Assembly: GCA_017469355.1 (NCBI GenBank)
Contig: JAFUGM010000056.1
Location: 1-64,000 of the forward strand
Direction of reading: 5' to 3'
DNA: 64,000 nt
From: Solobacterium sp.
Lineage (GTDB): Bacteria > Bacillota_I > Bacilli_A > Erysipelotrichales > Erysipelotrichaceae
The position numbers and the translations under genes are program-made. The notes beneath the pieces are model-generated. The model made no database searches. It was not told where the DNA came from and saw nothing but the letters and a program-made list of their open reading frames with translations. Positions 9,606-20,591 of this stretch are shown here, piece after piece (within the stretch, counting starts at the first letter, position 1; each line of letters opens with the position of its first letter).

Positions 9606-10535
9606 TTATTTCACCTCTCCTGCATAGGAGACCTTGAATACAATCAGACTCAGAATACCTGTGATGATGAACAGGAATACGGAGAGCGCGCCACCCATAC
9701 CGAAGTTCTTGGAGTACAGGTGCTTATTCAGATACATGATCAGCGTCATTGAAGTACGTGTCGGATCACCGGTACCGTTGGTTAAGATCTGCGGTACGTC
9801 GAACATCTGGAGACCACCAATTAAGGAAGTAATCAGAACGTAAATGAAGATCGGACGCAGGATCGGAAGTGTAATCTTCCAGAAGACCTGAGTTGCGGTT
9901 GCACCATCGACTTCAGCTGCTTCAAACAGGGACTGATCGATACCCATCATACCTGCCATCAGGAGAATGGTTGTATTACCGAACCACATGATGAAGTTCA
10001 TGAATCCAACCAGGCACCGAACCGCAGTCACATTGGACATGAACTTGAACGGAGCACTCAGAAGTCCGCTGGATACCAGAATGGAGTTAATTGGTCCACT
10101 GTCTGCGAATAATGTAAAGAACAGCATGGAGAACGCGGACGCCATGATCAGGTTAGGCAGATAGATCACAGTCTTGAAGAAGCGCTGACCCTTCAGACGG
10201 AGCTGAGGATCTGTAAACCATGCGGCAAGCAGCAGTGAGAAGACGATCTGCGGAATAAATCCGATAATCCACATGATCATCGTATTCTTGCTGTAATTGA
10301 TCAGGTCACCATTCGTCAGAATTGTTACATAGTTCTTGAGACCGATGAAGTTCGGACCTACCTGTGTAAGACCAGAACGGTAGTTCTCAAAGAAGCTGTT
10401 GTAGAACGTGGTGACCAGAGGAATGAACTGGAAGATAATCCATACAGCAAAAAATGGAATTAGAAAAATATAACCCCATTTGTTGTATGAAACGACCTTC
10501 CCAGATTTCTGGTGCTTATACTTTTTGTCACTCAT
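9606..10535 (-). CDS. Sugar ABC transporter permease (MalF-like, CUT1)
   Basis: 309 aa, six predicted membrane segments, with EAA loop 'EAAEVDGATATQVFWKITLP'. It starts MSDKKYKHQKSGKVVSYNKW with a basic cytosolic tail before the first membrane segment. It forms a heterodimer with the MalG-like subunit. It is separated from the binding-protein gene by a 172-bp gap with two strong hairpins that probably lower expression of the permeases relative to the binding protein. Confidence 0.93.
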   Translation of the reverse strand: MSDKKYKHQKSGKVVSYNKWGYIFLIPFFAVWIIFQFIPLVTTFYNSFFENYRSGLTQVGPNFIGLKNYVTILTNGDLINYSKNTMIMWIIGFIPQIVFSLLLAAWFTDPQLRLKGQRFFKTVIYLPNLIMASAFSMLFFTLFADSGPINSILVSSGLLSAPFKFMSNVTAVRCLVGFMNFIMWFGNTTILLMAGMMGIDQSLFEAAEVDGATATQVFWKITLPILRPIFIYVLITSLIGGLQMFDVPQILTNGTGDPTRTSMTLIMYLNKHLYSKNFGMGGALSVFLFIITGILSLIVFKVSYAGEVK

Positions 10536-10564
10536 ACTATATTCTCCCCTTCCGTATTAGTGGC

Positions 10565-10586
10565 ACTGAATTGTTTTCAATTCAGT
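10565..10586 (-). promoter_or_regulatory. Intercistronic hairpin 1
   Basis: ACTGAATTG, loop TTTT, CAATTCAGT, a perfect 9-bp stem between the binding-protein gene and the permeases. On the minus strand the loop reads AAAA and no T-run follows, so it is more likely an RNA-stability or processing element than a terminator. Confidence 0.5.
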
Positions 10587-10651
10587 AGTTACAGCATCCA
10601 TCATGGAATTCGTTCATGATGAATCATGTAAGTACTGAATTAATAGAAGAT

Positions 10652-10684
10652 AAGTGCCTGCCCGGCCGAACCGGACAGGCACTT
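10652..10684 (-). terminator. Intercistronic hairpin 2, partial terminator or 3' stabiliser
   Basis: AAGTGCCTG and CAGGCACTT form a perfect 9-bp stem, extended by CCGG pairing inside. It lies 24 bases past the binding-protein stop. The absence of a long T-run suggests partial read-through into the permeases, as in other binding-protein-first operons. Confidence 0.6.
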
Positions 10685-10707
10685 AACAGTTTCAGTTGTA
10701 ACTCAGA

Positions 10708-12099
10708 TTAGTGAGTCAGTTCCGGATACTTCTCTTCAACGCCCTTGTAGAAGAGGTCGAGAGCTTCGTCCAGATTTGCGTTATCATCGAAGTAGTTCTT
10801 CATAGCGTTCTGGAACTCTTCGGTGCATCCCTGATCATACGGGGAGATGTTGGAGAGGTCGATCTTGTCAGCGCCTGCAACGAACATAGCGAGAGGGTTC
10901 TGTCCGCCGAGAACTGCGAATGCATATTCGTCGTCTTCAGCTGCAGCTTCCATAGCTGGCTTGTTGTTTACGAAGTCGCTGTCTGCCTTAACGATCTCTG
11001 TCATAACAGACTCGTTAGTTGTGAGCTGTCTCATGATGTCAGCAACGAGTGTCGGGTTGTCGGAGCCCTGAGCACCGCATACCCATGTGCCGCCCCAGTA
11101 GAATCCCTGAGGGCCTTCAACTGCGCCCCAGCCGCCTGCTGCGCCGATGGAATCCGGATCGTCAGCATGCATGGAGAAGTTAATCAGCCAAGCCGGTCCA
11201 AAGTAAGCGAATACTTTTCCTTCAGGATAGAAACCAGCAGACCAGTCATCGCTCCAGAGTTCAGCTGTTGTTGTGTAACCAGCATCTACGAGAGCCTTGG
11301 AATCTTCAACCCACTTCATAACGTTGGCATCGATGTTGATCTTTCCATCTTCAACCCACTTGGAAGTAACGTTGTTGGAGTATACACGGTATGTGTCGTT
11401 AACTGTGGAAGTTACATAGTAACCAGCCGCATTGAGTTCAGCAGCAGTAGCTGTGAATGTGTCCCAATCCTTAACCTTTTCCTGAACAACTGCAGGATCA
11501 TCGTCGCCGAAGACTTCCTTAGCAGCTTCACGGTTGTAAATCAGAACGCCCGGGCATCCCTGCCAGGAAACACCACGGAGAACGCCGTTAGCTGTAACAA
11601 CATCCTTTGTGTACTGGAACTGGTTAGCGAGTTCAGCACTTGTGAGGCCGAGGTCACCGACAACATCCAGCGCAACAGCAGGTTCAGCACCTGTGTACTT
11701 CAGAGCGTAGTCAGCTTCAACCAGGAAGATGTCAACTTTGTCATCTGCAGCCGCAGAAGCGTTTGTCGGCAGTACTTCGTCGAGCTTGTTCTGGTAAGCA
11801 TTGTCATCAGACGGTGTGATTGTGAACTTAACAGTTACATCACCGATCTTACCTGTGGTAGCGTCAACCTTTTCGTATCCAGGATAATGATCCTCGAGAC
11901 GACTCTTGAACTCTTCGTTCCAGCAGTAGATGTTGAGAACGGAACCTTCAGCAGATTCTTCAACGACTTCCGCAGCCGGAGCGTCATTGGAAGCGGGTTC
12001 AGCCGCTGCTGCAGGTTCACCACTCGATGTGTCAGTTCCGCAAGCTACCAGACTTGCAGCCATCAGAGTGGAGAGTAAAACACTTGCTATCTTTTTCAT
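10708..12099 (-). CDS. Sugar ABC transporter substrate-binding lipoprotein
   Basis: 463 aa from ATG 12099, preceded by GGGAGGAAG. Signal peptide MKKIASVLLSTLMAASLVAC ends at the lipobox Cys. An acidic, Ala/Pro-rich linker follows. The mature part has the features of family-1 solute-binding proteins: 'ILNIYCWNEEF'-like start, 'DIFLVEADYALKY', aromatic patches ('WGAVEGPQGFYWGGTW') that could stack on sugar rings, and a final helix near 'LDLFYKGVEEKYPELTH'. It is the first and probably most expressed gene of the importer operon. Substrate is not determinable from sequence; beta-glucosides are suggested by the divergent phosphorylase. Confidence 0.92.
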   Translation of the reverse strand: MKKIASVLLSTLMAASLVACGTDTSSGEPAAAAEPASNDAPAAEVVEESAEGSVLNIYCWNEEFKSRLEDHYPGYEKVDATTGKIGDVTVKFTITPSDDNAYQNKLDEVLPTNASAAADDKVDIFLVEADYALKYTGAEPAVALDVVGDLGLTSAELANQFQYTKDVVTANGVLRGVSWQGCPGVLIYNREAAKEVFGDDDPAVVQEKVKDWDTFTATAAELNAAGYYVTSTVNDTYRVYSNNVTSKWVEDGKINIDANVMKWVEDSKALVDAGYTTTAELWSDDWSAGFYPEGKVFAYFGPAWLINFSMHADDPDSIGAAGGWGAVEGPQGFYWGGTWVCGAQGSDNPTLVADIMRQLTTNESVMTEIVKADSDFVNNKPAMEAAAEDDEYAFAVLGGQNPLAMFVAGADKIDLSNISPYDQGCTEEFQNAMKNYFDDNANLDEALDLFYKGVEEKYPELTH

Positions 12100-12515
12100 T
12101 GTTCTTCCTCCCTTATAGCCCTGTGTTGTTTCCGGGTGACCCGGAATGCATCGGAGCGATCCCATCCCTATTCTGTACCAGAGAATCGGAATGAATGATC
12201 TGTTTTCCTTTGGTTTTGTAGGATAACTTGCTTCGACACTGAAAATGTAACCCCTATCATTTCGAAATTCAAGTATTTTTGTCGAAATTTCATTTTTTCT
12301 CTATTGACACAAGAATTTATTTGGGCTATTGTAAACGTTTCATTTTGCTTAACAACGCCATTTTTTAAGTTTTTTTCATACTTTCATATTAATTTTGAGG
12401 CTATTGTAATTCCGTTCAAACATTGTAAATTATTGATTGTAAAGTCCTGTGTAAACGCTTTACCGATTTGTACCGAACTTAAAATCATATCTGTTAAAGG
12501 AAGGAGGAATTTCCT
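12100..12515. promoter_or_regulatory. Divergent control region between transporter and phosphorylase
   Basis: 416 bp without a gene. Minus promoter: TTGAAT (12267-12272, complement), 17 bp, TACATT (12244-12249). Plus promoter: TTGACA at about 12305, 17 bp, TATTGT. TCGAAATT occurs at 12262-12269 and 12282-12289, exactly 20 bp apart, the first inside the minus promoter. LacI/CcpA-like half-palindromes GTAAACGTTT (near 12330) and GTAAACGCTTTAC (near 12451) lie downstream of the plus start. Together they suggest at least two regulators, one perhaps catabolite control. Confidence 0.6.
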
Positions 12516-14951
12516 ATCAAGTACGGTTATTTTGATGACGCCAACAGAGAATATGTCATCACCACTCCGAAGACTCCCCTGCCCTGGATCAACTACCTTG
12601 GCAACCAGGATTTCTTCTCATTAATCTCCAACACCATGGGCGGCTATACCTTCTATAAAGATGCTAAGCTGCTCCGAATCACCCGTTATCGTTACAATAA
12701 TGTTCCTTACGATAACAATGGTAAGTATTTCTTCATCAAGGACGGTTCCACTGTATGGAATCCAGGATGGCAGCCGGTACGCACCGAACTCGATTCCTAT
12801 GAATGCCGTCATGGCATGGGTTACAGCATCTTCAAGGGATCCAAGGATAACGTAGACGCTGAAGTCACGACCTTCGTTCCGCTGAATGATACCTGTGAAG
12901 TCACAAAAGTCACACTGACAAACAACAGCTCCGCCGCAAAGGATCTCCAGTTATACTCCTATGTCGAATGGTGCCTGTGGAATGCGGATGACGATGAGCG
13001 CAACTTCCAGCGCAATCTGTCCACTGGTGAAGTGGAAGTCATCGACTCCACCATCTTCCATAAGACAGAGTATCGCGAGCGCAGAAATCACTACGCAATC
13101 TTCTCGGTAAATGAGAAGGTAGACGGCTTCGATACTGCCCGCGATCAGTTCCTCGGCTTCTATAACGGGCCAGATCATCCCGATGCAGTACTGAACGGTG
13201 CCTGCACCAACTCCGTAGCTTCCGGATGGTCACCGATCGCAGCGCATCAGCTGAATGTATCGCTCGAACCAGGTGCTTCAAAAACATTCATCTTCACCCT
13301 CGGATATATTGAAAATCCGGATGATGATAAGTGGGAAAGCTATGGCATCGTCAAGAAAGATAAGGCTTGGGCAATGCTCGATCGCTATCAGACCGTCGAT
13401 CAGGTTGACGCAAAGCTTGCGGAGCTGAAGGAATTCTGGACAGATCTGTTATCCAACTATCATGTAGAAACTGCAGATGAAAAGGTTAACCGGATGGTCA
13501 ACATCTGGAACCAGTATCAGTGCATGGTCACCTTCAACTTCAGCCGTTCCGCTTCCTACTATGAATCCGGTATCGGCCGAGGAATGGGCTTCCGTGATTC
13601 CAACCAGGATCTGCTTGGCTTCGTGCATATGATTCCCGATCGCGCAAGAGAGCGCATTATCGATATCGCAAGCACACAGTTTGAAAACGGCAGCGCATAT
13701 CATCAGTATCAGCCGCTCACCAAGAAAGGTAACTCCGACATCGGAAGCGGCTTCAATGATGATCCGCTGTGGCTGATTGCCGGAACCTCTGCCTATGTCA
13801 GAGAAACCGGTGACACTTCCATTCTGGAAGAACTTGTTCCGTTCGATAATGATGTGTCCAAGGCACAGCCGCTTCTCGAACACCTGAAGCGTTCCTTCGA
13901 CTACATCGTTACGCATAAAGGTCCGCACAACCTTCCGTTAATCGGCCGTGCCGACTGGAATGACTGTCTGAACCTGAACTGCTTCAGTGCACATCCAGGT
14001 GAGAGCTTCCAGACCTTCGGTCCTTCTGAAGGACCGGTTGCGGAATCTGTATTCATCGCTGGCATGTTTGTGAAGTATGGAAATGAGTATGCGGATATCT
14101 GCGAACTCATGGGTCAGCCGGAAGAGGCAGCCCGGGCTCGCGAAGAAGTTGCCAAGATGAATGAAGCAGTCCTCAAGGATGGCTGGGATGGCGAATGGTT
14201 CGTACGTGCCTATGATGCTTATTCCAACAAAGTCGGTTCTCACGAATGTGAGGAAGGACAGATCTTCATTGAACCGCAGGGATTCTGTGTTATGGCTGGA
14301 ATCGGTGTAGAAGAAGGACTTGCGCAGAAAGCCATGGACTCCGTAGAAGCGAAGCTCGACACCAAGTACGGTATCATGATCCTTCAGCCTTGCTATACCA
14401 GATATCATCTGGAGCTTGGTGAAGTCTCCTCCTATCCTCCCGGATATAAGGAGAACGGCGGTATCTTCTGCCACAATAACCCGTGGGTTTCCATCGCTGA
14501 AACGGTAGTCGGTGACGGTAACCGGGCCTTTGAAATCTATAAGAAGACCTGCCCTGCCTATATCGAAGACATCAGCGAAGTACATTGCACAGAACCTTAC
14601 GTTTACAGCCAGATGGTTGCCGGAAGAGATGCGAAGTTCTTCGGCCAGGGAAAGAACTCCTGGCTCACCGGAACTGCCGCATGGACCTTCACCGATATCT
14701 CCCAGTACATTCTCGGTGTCTATCCGACACTGAAGGGTCTCTCAGTGAACCCTTGTGTACCAGAAGGCTTCGGCGATTTCTCCGTAACCAGAAAGTACCG
14801 TGGCGTAAAGTACAACATCTCCGTCAAGAACCCCAACGGCGTTCAGAAAGGCGTTGTCTCTCTGAGTGTCGATGGAACACCGGTAGAAGGACATGTAATT
14901 CCTCTTACCGCAACTGAGGGTGAAGTTAACGTAGAAGTTGTCATGGGTTAA
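12516..14951 (+). CDS. Cellobiose phosphorylase-type GH94 enzyme, apparent ATC start
   Basis: 811 aa if read from ATC at 12516. It cleaves a beta-glucosyl disaccharide with phosphate to Glc-1-P plus glucose in the cytosol. The family N-terminus (M)[17 protein letters not shown] is fully encoded, but its first codon is ATC. AGGAGG at 12502-12507 is 8 bases before it, and a TAA at 12495 closes the frame upstream. The first in-frame ATG (12636) would delete 40 conserved residues. The catalytic region is '[14 protein letters not shown]'; the second Asp of DWND falls at residue 483. The length equals that of known cellobiose phosphorylases. Other beta-glucobiose specificity cannot be excluded. Confidence 0.9.
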   Translation: MKYGYFDDANREYVITTPKTPLPWINYLGNQDFFSLISNTMGGYTFYKDAKLLRITRYRYNNVPYDNNGKYFFIKDGSTVWNPGWQPVRTELDSYECRHGMGYSIFKGSKDNVDAEVTTFVPLNDTCEVTKVTLTNNSSAAKDLQLYSYVEWCLWNADDDERNFQRNLSTGEVEVIDSTIFHKTEYRERRNHYAIFSVNEKVDGFDTARDQFLGFYNGPDHPDAVLNGACTNSVASGWSPIAAHQLNVSLEPGASKTFIFTLGYIENPDDDKWESYGIVKKDKAWAMLDRYQTVDQVDAKLAELKEFWTDLLSNYHVETADEKVNRMVNIWNQYQCMVTFNFSRSASYYESGIGRGMGFRDSNQDLLGFVHMIPDRARERIIDIASTQFENGSAYHQYQPLTKKGNSDIGSGFNDDPLWLIAGTSAYVRETGDTSILEELVPFDNDVSKAQPLLEHLKRSFDYIVTHKGPHNLPLIGRADWNDCLNLNCFSAHPGESFQTFGPSEGPVAESVFIAGMFVKYGNEYADICELMGQPEEAARAREEVAKMNEAVLKDGWDGEWFVRAYDAYSNKVGSHECEEGQIFIEPQGFCVMAGIGVEEGLAQKAMDSVEAKLDTKYGIMILQPCYTRYHLELGEVSSYPPGYKENGGIFCHNNPWVSIAETVVGDGNRAFEIYKKTCPAYIEDISEVHCTEPYVYSQMVAGRDAKFFGQGKNSWLTGTAAWTFTDISQYILGVYPTLKGLSVNPCVPEGFGDFSVTRKYRGVKYNISVKNPNGVQKGVVSLSVDGTPVEGHVIPLTATEGEVNVEVVMG

Positions 14952-14970
14952 CCCAAGCAATACCAAATTA

Positions 14971-15008
14971 AAGCATATGGCGCACATCACCATATGCTTT
15001 TCTTTTGT
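14971..15008 (+). terminator. Terminator of the GH94 gene
   Basis: AAGCATATGG (14971-14980), 9-nt loop, CCATATGCTT (14990-14999), then TTTCTTTTG. Confidence 0.8.
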
Positions 15009-15012
15009 CCAT

Positions 15013-15041
15013 GAAAAAAACCACCTGAGAAATCAGATGGT
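15013..15041 (-). terminator. Terminator of pgk-tpiA-eno
   Basis: Reading minus: ACCATCTGA, short loop, TCAGGTGGT, then TTTTTTT. It lies 15 bases past the enolase stop and is convergent with the GH94 terminator. Confidence 0.8.
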
Positions 15042-15055
15042 TTTTGCATGATGAC

Positions 15056-16504
<1,449 letters not shown>

Positions 16505-17257
16505 TTATTTGGTTGCGTCGATGATTTCCTTGAAGGAATCAACCTTCAGGGAAGCTCCACCGATCAGAGCGCCGTCGATATCCGGGCAGGCCATATAGGA
16601 CTTGATGTTGGTCGGCTTAACACTTCCGCCGTACTGAATACGAACAGCTTCAGCAGTAGCCTCATCATAGAGCGCCTGAACCGTATCACGAACGAGCTTG
16701 CAGCAGTTCTCTGCAGTTGTCTCATCTGCAGACTTTCCGGTTCCGATTGCCCAGATCGGCTCATAAGCGATAACCATCTTTGCAACTTCTTCACCAGTTA
16801 ATCCAGCAAGAGAACCAGCCAGCTGGCTCTTGATGACATCTGCAGTTTCTCCAGCATCATACTGTGCTTCGGTCTCACCAATGCAGAGAATCGGGATAAT
16901 GTTATCCGCAAGAAGTCTCTTTGCCTTAGCAGCACATGCAGCATCTGTTTCCGCATAGTACGTACGACGCTCACTGTGACCGATAATGCAGTAGGTAATT
17001 CCAACTTCCTTCAGCATCGGAACAGAAACTTCACCAGTATAAGCACCGGAATCCTTTTCGTTGCAGTTCTCTGCCGCAATGATCAGGTTCTTCGCATTCT
17101 TTACACAGACATCCAGGTCAACAAACGGAGCACCGACACCATAGTCCGCTGCTTCTTCCCCTGTAAGAATCTGCTCAATCCCCTTCATGAATTCTTCTGC
17201 TTCAGAAGGGGTCTTGTTCATCTTCCAGTTACCGACAATAATAGGTTTTCTTGCCAT
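16505..17257 (-). CDS. tpiA: Triosephosphate isomerase
   Basis: 250 aa, the normal length. It interconverts DHAP and glyceraldehyde-3-phosphate. It shows 'VGNWKMNKT' (catalytic Asn/Lys), 'CIIGHSERR' (catalytic His) and 'VIAYEPIWAIGTGKSA' (catalytic Glu and flexible loop 6), then 'QYGGSVKP' for phosphate binding. The start lies 4 bases after the pgk stop, and its ribosome site GGAGAAG is inside the pgk 3' end, so the two are co-transcribed and probably translationally linked. Confidence 0.98.
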   Translation of the reverse strand: MARKPIIVGNWKMNKTPSEAEEFMKGIEQILTGEEAADYGVGAPFVDLDVCVKNAKNLIIAAENCNEKDSGAYTGEVSVPMLKEVGITYCIIGHSERRTYYAETDAACAAKAKRLLADNIIPILCIGETEAQYDAGETADVIKSQLAGSLAGLTGEEVAKMVIAYEPIWAIGTGKSADETTAENCCKLVRDTVQALYDEATAEAVRIQYGGSVKPTNIKSYMACPDIDGALIGGASLKVDSFKEIIDATK

Positions 17258-17261
17258 AGTA

Positions 17262-18443
17262 TTACTTCTCCGGGATAATCGCTACACCCGGGAGCTCCTT
17301 TCCTTCCATGTATTCAAGAGAAGCACCGCCGCCAGTGGAAATGTGGCTGAACTTCTCAGCGAAGCCGAGGTTCTTAGCTGCGCTTGCACTGTCGCCGCCG
17401 CCAATAATGGTGGTTGCGCCATCAAGCTCTGCCAGAGTCTTGCAGATCTCTTCGGTTCCCTTTGCGAAACGAGGATCTTCAAAGACACCCATCGGTCCAT
17501 TCCAGAATACTGTCTTTGCGCCTTCCAGCTGAGCCTGGAAATTCTTGACTGTTTCTTCACCGATATCGAGACCCATGAAGCCGTCATCAATCTGACCAGC
17601 CTTTACGGTCTTGATCTCTGTCGGATTGGAGAAATCGTTTGCTTCAACGGTATCAACCGGCAGGAACAGTTTTCCTTCGCCCTTGTCGAGGAATTCCTTC
17701 GCAAGATCCTGCTTGTCAGCTTCGAGCAGAGATGTACCGATCTTTCCGCCTACTGCAGAAGCGAAGGTATAAGACATACCGCCGCCGATCAGAACTTTGT
17801 CTGCAATCTTGAGCAGGTTGTCGATGACACCGATCTTATCGGAAACTTTCGCGCCGCCAAGAATCGCAACGAACGGACGCTGCGGATCATTAAGCGCCTT
17901 TCCGAGAACGTTGAGTTCCTTCTCAACGAGGAAACCAACTGCAACTTCTTTCAGGTTGGACGGAATACCGACGGTGGAAGCGTGAGCTCTGTGAACGGAG
18001 CCGAATGCATCTTCTACAAATGCATCACCGAGGCTTGCCCAGTAAGCACCAAGTTCCGGATCGTTCTTGGACTCACCCTTTTCATAACGGGTATTCTGCA
18101 TCAGAACGATGGAGCCTTCTTCTTGTGCCTTGACCGCGTTTTCAAGTTCTTCACCGCGTGTTGCATTCACGAAGGTAACAGGCGCATCCTGTACTTCCGC
18201 TAAACGCTTGGCAACGATGCTCATATCATTCTTTGCCTTGTCCTCATCCGTCTTAACCTTTCCGAGATGGCTCAAGAGCAATACTTTTGCGCCATTTTCC
18301 GTCAGGTAGTTGATGGTAGGAAGCGCTGCCTGAATACGGTTATCATCCGTAATGACATCTCCCTTGTGGGGAACGTTAAAATCTACACGAACAATGACGT
18401 GCTTTCCCTTAACGTCCAGATCCCTAACAGTAACCTTAGACAT
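17262..18443 (-). CDS. pgk: Phosphoglycerate kinase
   Basis: 393 aa. It forms ATP from 1,3-bisphosphoglycerate. Typical sequence: '[20 protein letters not shown]' at the N-terminus, '[10 protein letters not shown]', '[12 protein letters not shown]', '[13 protein letters not shown]', '[12 protein letters not shown]' and '[11 protein letters not shown]'. First gene of pgk-tpiA-eno; gap (GAPDH) and a phosphoglycerate mutase gene are not in this window. A -10 TATAAT with weak -35 TTTACT lies 40-70 bases upstream of the start, and the ribosome site is AGGAGGAG. Confidence 0.98.
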   Translation of the reverse strand: MSKVTVRDLDVKGKHVIVRVDFNVPHKGDVITDDNRIQAALPTINYLTENGAKVLLLSHLGKVKTDEDKAKNDMSIVAKRLAEVQDAPVTFVNATRGEELENAVKAQEEGSIVLMQNTRYEKGESKNDPELGAYWASLGDAFVEDAFGSVHRAHASTVGIPSNLKEVAVGFLVEKELNVLGKALNDPQRPFVAILGGAKVSDKIGVIDNLLKIADKVLIGGGMSYTFASAVGGKIGTSLLEADKQDLAKEFLDKGEGKLFLPVDTVEANDFSNPTEIKTVKAGQIDDGFMGLDIGEETVKNFQAQLEGAKTVFWNGPMGVFEDPRFAKGTEEICKTLAELDGATTIIGGGDSASAAKNLGFAEKFSHISTGGGASLEYMEGKELPGVAIIPEK

Positions 18444-18454
18444 AAAATTATAAA

Positions 18455-18510
18455 TCTCCTCCTTTTTAGCCCCCTAATTATATCATCTGGCCTCTCAAGC
18501 AGTAAACGAA
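18455..18510 (-). promoter_or_regulatory. pgk operon promoter
   Basis: Reading minus: TTTACT, 18 bp, TATAAT, followed by the AGGAGGAG ribosome site. The start region is short, with no room for a large leader. Confidence 0.5.
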
Positions 18511-18557
18511 GTTTCCTTCAAATCTTCGTGAAGTTCAGGCGAAATATCACATACCGC

Positions 18558-20591
18558 TCACTTTGAAGAAGGAATTGACTCGGTCTCAATCATAAAGCGA
18601 ACCGAACCAGTGGTTCCTTCTGTGATTCCTGAGAAGTTGTCATAGCTTCCATCCGCCTGCGTTACTGCCTGCGCACGGTGAATCAGATCACGGAATTCCC
18701 CGCCACCAAGCCGAGTCAGTTCCTGAATTCCTTCTTTATTGAATGTGTTGAAACCATCGGAGAGTGCATTCACACCATCCAGGATTGCCTGATATCCTTC
18801 CTTCATGGCATTGCCAGCTTCCGGAAGTCTGGCGGCGCCTTCCTTAAGCTGTACCGTTCCGTCATACACCTGCTCTACACCATCCACGTACGCAGACATA
18901 CCTTCCTTCAATGCCTTTGAACCACTCGCAAGTGCAGAGACCCCGCTTTGAAGTGCTTCAATGAGTTCAGGAAGTTCTTCAAAGGAGCTCATCCCTTCCT
19001 GCATGGCCTGAAGGTAAGTCAGTATCGCATTTACTTCCATGGAGAGTGCAGTCAATGCCGTTCCATACGCAGTTAATGTCGTGGAAATCGTTGAATCCTC
19101 CGGAACCGCAGAAAGCTCCGGGACCGTGATGGAACCAAATACGGAAGGAAGGTTGGAATAGTAGTTCAACATCGTTTCGATTGTTTCTTTTGTCTGAGAG
19201 TCTGTATCTTCAGACAAAAGCTGTGAACGAATCGCCTCAAGCTGTTCTTCCGTTAAGCTGACATAGCCCTCAGAAAGTGACGCTTTGGCATATTCCAGAG
19301 ATTGCTTTGTTTGTGATGCTTCTCCATAGAACGTCACAAGTTCGGTATAACTTGCGGAAAGATCTGCTAATATCCCGCTCAGAGCTGCCAGCTCTAGTGG
19401 GAGATCACTGATCGCCGCCTGTAACTGTGCCAGCTGTTCCTGCTGTTCTTCGCTCGGTTCCTCGTTGAATGCGGAGCTGTCAATTGCGGAAAGCGACTGG
19501 TTCAGTTGTTCCAATCCCTTCACAAGAGAACACATGCCATCTTCCAGATCATCAGAATATCCATTCAATGTTTTTAACCCATCGCTCAATAACCCGATCG
19601 CATTCCCAAGTTCACCGACTCCGTCATTATATTGAACAAGGTAGTCCTGGTATTCTGTCATCCCATCCTTCAGTTTGGTTGTTCCTTCACTCAGCTTATT
19701 CGCCGCATCCTGAAGAGAGTTCATATCATCTGCGAGCTCTTCCATATCAGAAAAGTCGCTCTCTTCCACATCTTCCAATAATCCAGCAGTGAATACCGTT
19801 GTTGTGAAATCGAGTTCAAAGTCTCTCACATCCGCTTCCAGTTCCACATAGGAAGGAAGATCAATATCTTCTGTGAGTTCGCTTCGTTTCAAACGAAGCG
19901 CTTCTTCCATACCGGGAAACGCAATCCCCACAACCGCATCCGTACCGGACAGACTGATTACTTTCCCGTTTTCCACCGATACATTTTGAATATGGTCATT
20001 CAGCGGTATAAGTGTTATGGCAGTAAAGGGAATCGGAACACTGAAGGAAGTTCCTTTGACCGTGGTCAGAATTGAGGTGTTGTTTTCATAGTCAAAGCGA
20101 ATCCGAAGATGTCCGCTTTTCCCAGCCAGCATAGAAGCTGCGATCGGCGCATCATCAAGAAAGTAACTGATTCTTACGCCCACCGGAAGCTCTTCCTGGG
20201 AGGTTCCTTTATAGTGAATCTCCTCCCTAAAGTTCTCAAAGATCACCTGCTGATCTTCCAGAATCACAAATTCTTCTCCCCCTTCGGTAGTTCTGAGATC
20301 CGAAAGAAGACTGTGATCTTCCACAAACTCTGTTTCCGGAAGATTAGAAAGAACCACTTCCACAGTGACAGTGTTTGGAGTACCCGTCGGATCTGCTTTT
20401 ACGGTTACTGTTTCTTCCTTATGCTCCGCTGGAGCAGACGTATAGGAGGTTGGCAGTGTGAAGGTTTCTTCGGTTGTATCTACAGGCTCCGAATGAATTG
20501 GAAGCGGTGTTTCGGCCGCATCCGCACAGCCGGCCGCACACAGCATCGCCGCAAGCAGCATACATGCGTTTCGTTTTGTCTTATTCCACAT
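18558..20591 (-). CDS. Heptad-repeat (xxxLxxG) lipoprotein linked to an ABC exporter
   Basis: 677 aa. Signal peptide with lipobox 'LCAAGC', then a Thr/Glu/Pro-rich stretch and a beta-rich part of about 200 residues ('YKGTSQEELPVGVRISYFLD'). From about residue 290 to 640 there are many 7-residue Leu/Gly repeats, for example 'KLSEGTTKLKDGMTEYQDYL' and 'GLLSDGLKTLNGYSDDLEDG'. These resemble the repeats of YhgE/Pip and related surface proteins and would form long helices. It has no C-terminal membrane segment. It overlaps the permease gene by 11 bp and is the third gene of an ATPase-permease-lipoprotein operon, so it is probably the extracytoplasmic partner. Function unknown. Confidence 0.75.
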   Translation of the reverse strand: MWNKTKRNACMLLAAMLCAAGCADAAETPLPIHSEPVDTTEETFTLPTSYTSAPAEHKEETVTVKADPTGTPNTVTVEVVLSNLPETEFVEDHSLLSDLRTTEGGEEFVILEDQQVIFENFREEIHYKGTSQEELPVGVRISYFLDDAPIAASMLAGKSGHLRIRFDYENNTSILTTVKGTSFSVPIPFTAITLIPLNDHIQNVSVENGKVISLSGTDAVVGIAFPGMEEALRLKRSELTEDIDLPSYVELEADVRDFELDFTTTVFTAGLLEDVEESDFSDMEELADDMNSLQDAANKLSEGTTKLKDGMTEYQDYLVQYNDGVGELGNAIGLLSDGLKTLNGYSDDLEDGMCSLVKGLEQLNQSLSAIDSSAFNEEPSEEQQEQLAQLQAAISDLPLELAALSGILADLSASYTELVTFYGEASQTKQSLEYAKASLSEGYVSLTEEQLEAIRSQLLSEDTDSQTKETIETMLNYYSNLPSVFGSITVPELSAVPEDSTISTTLTAYGTALTALSMEVNAILTYLQAMQEGMSSFEELPELIEALQSGVSALASGSKALKEGMSAYVDGVEQVYDGTVQLKEGAARLPEAGNAMKEGYQAILDGVNALSDGFNTFNKEGIQELTRLGGGEFRDLIHRAQAVTQADGSYDNFSGITEGTTGSVRFMIETESIPSSK

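Noticed and set aside
10711-12078. Long plus-strand frame of 455 codons opposite the binding-protein gene
   Set aside because: Cys/Ser/Val-rich shadow of a highly expressed minus-strand gene, with no start signal.
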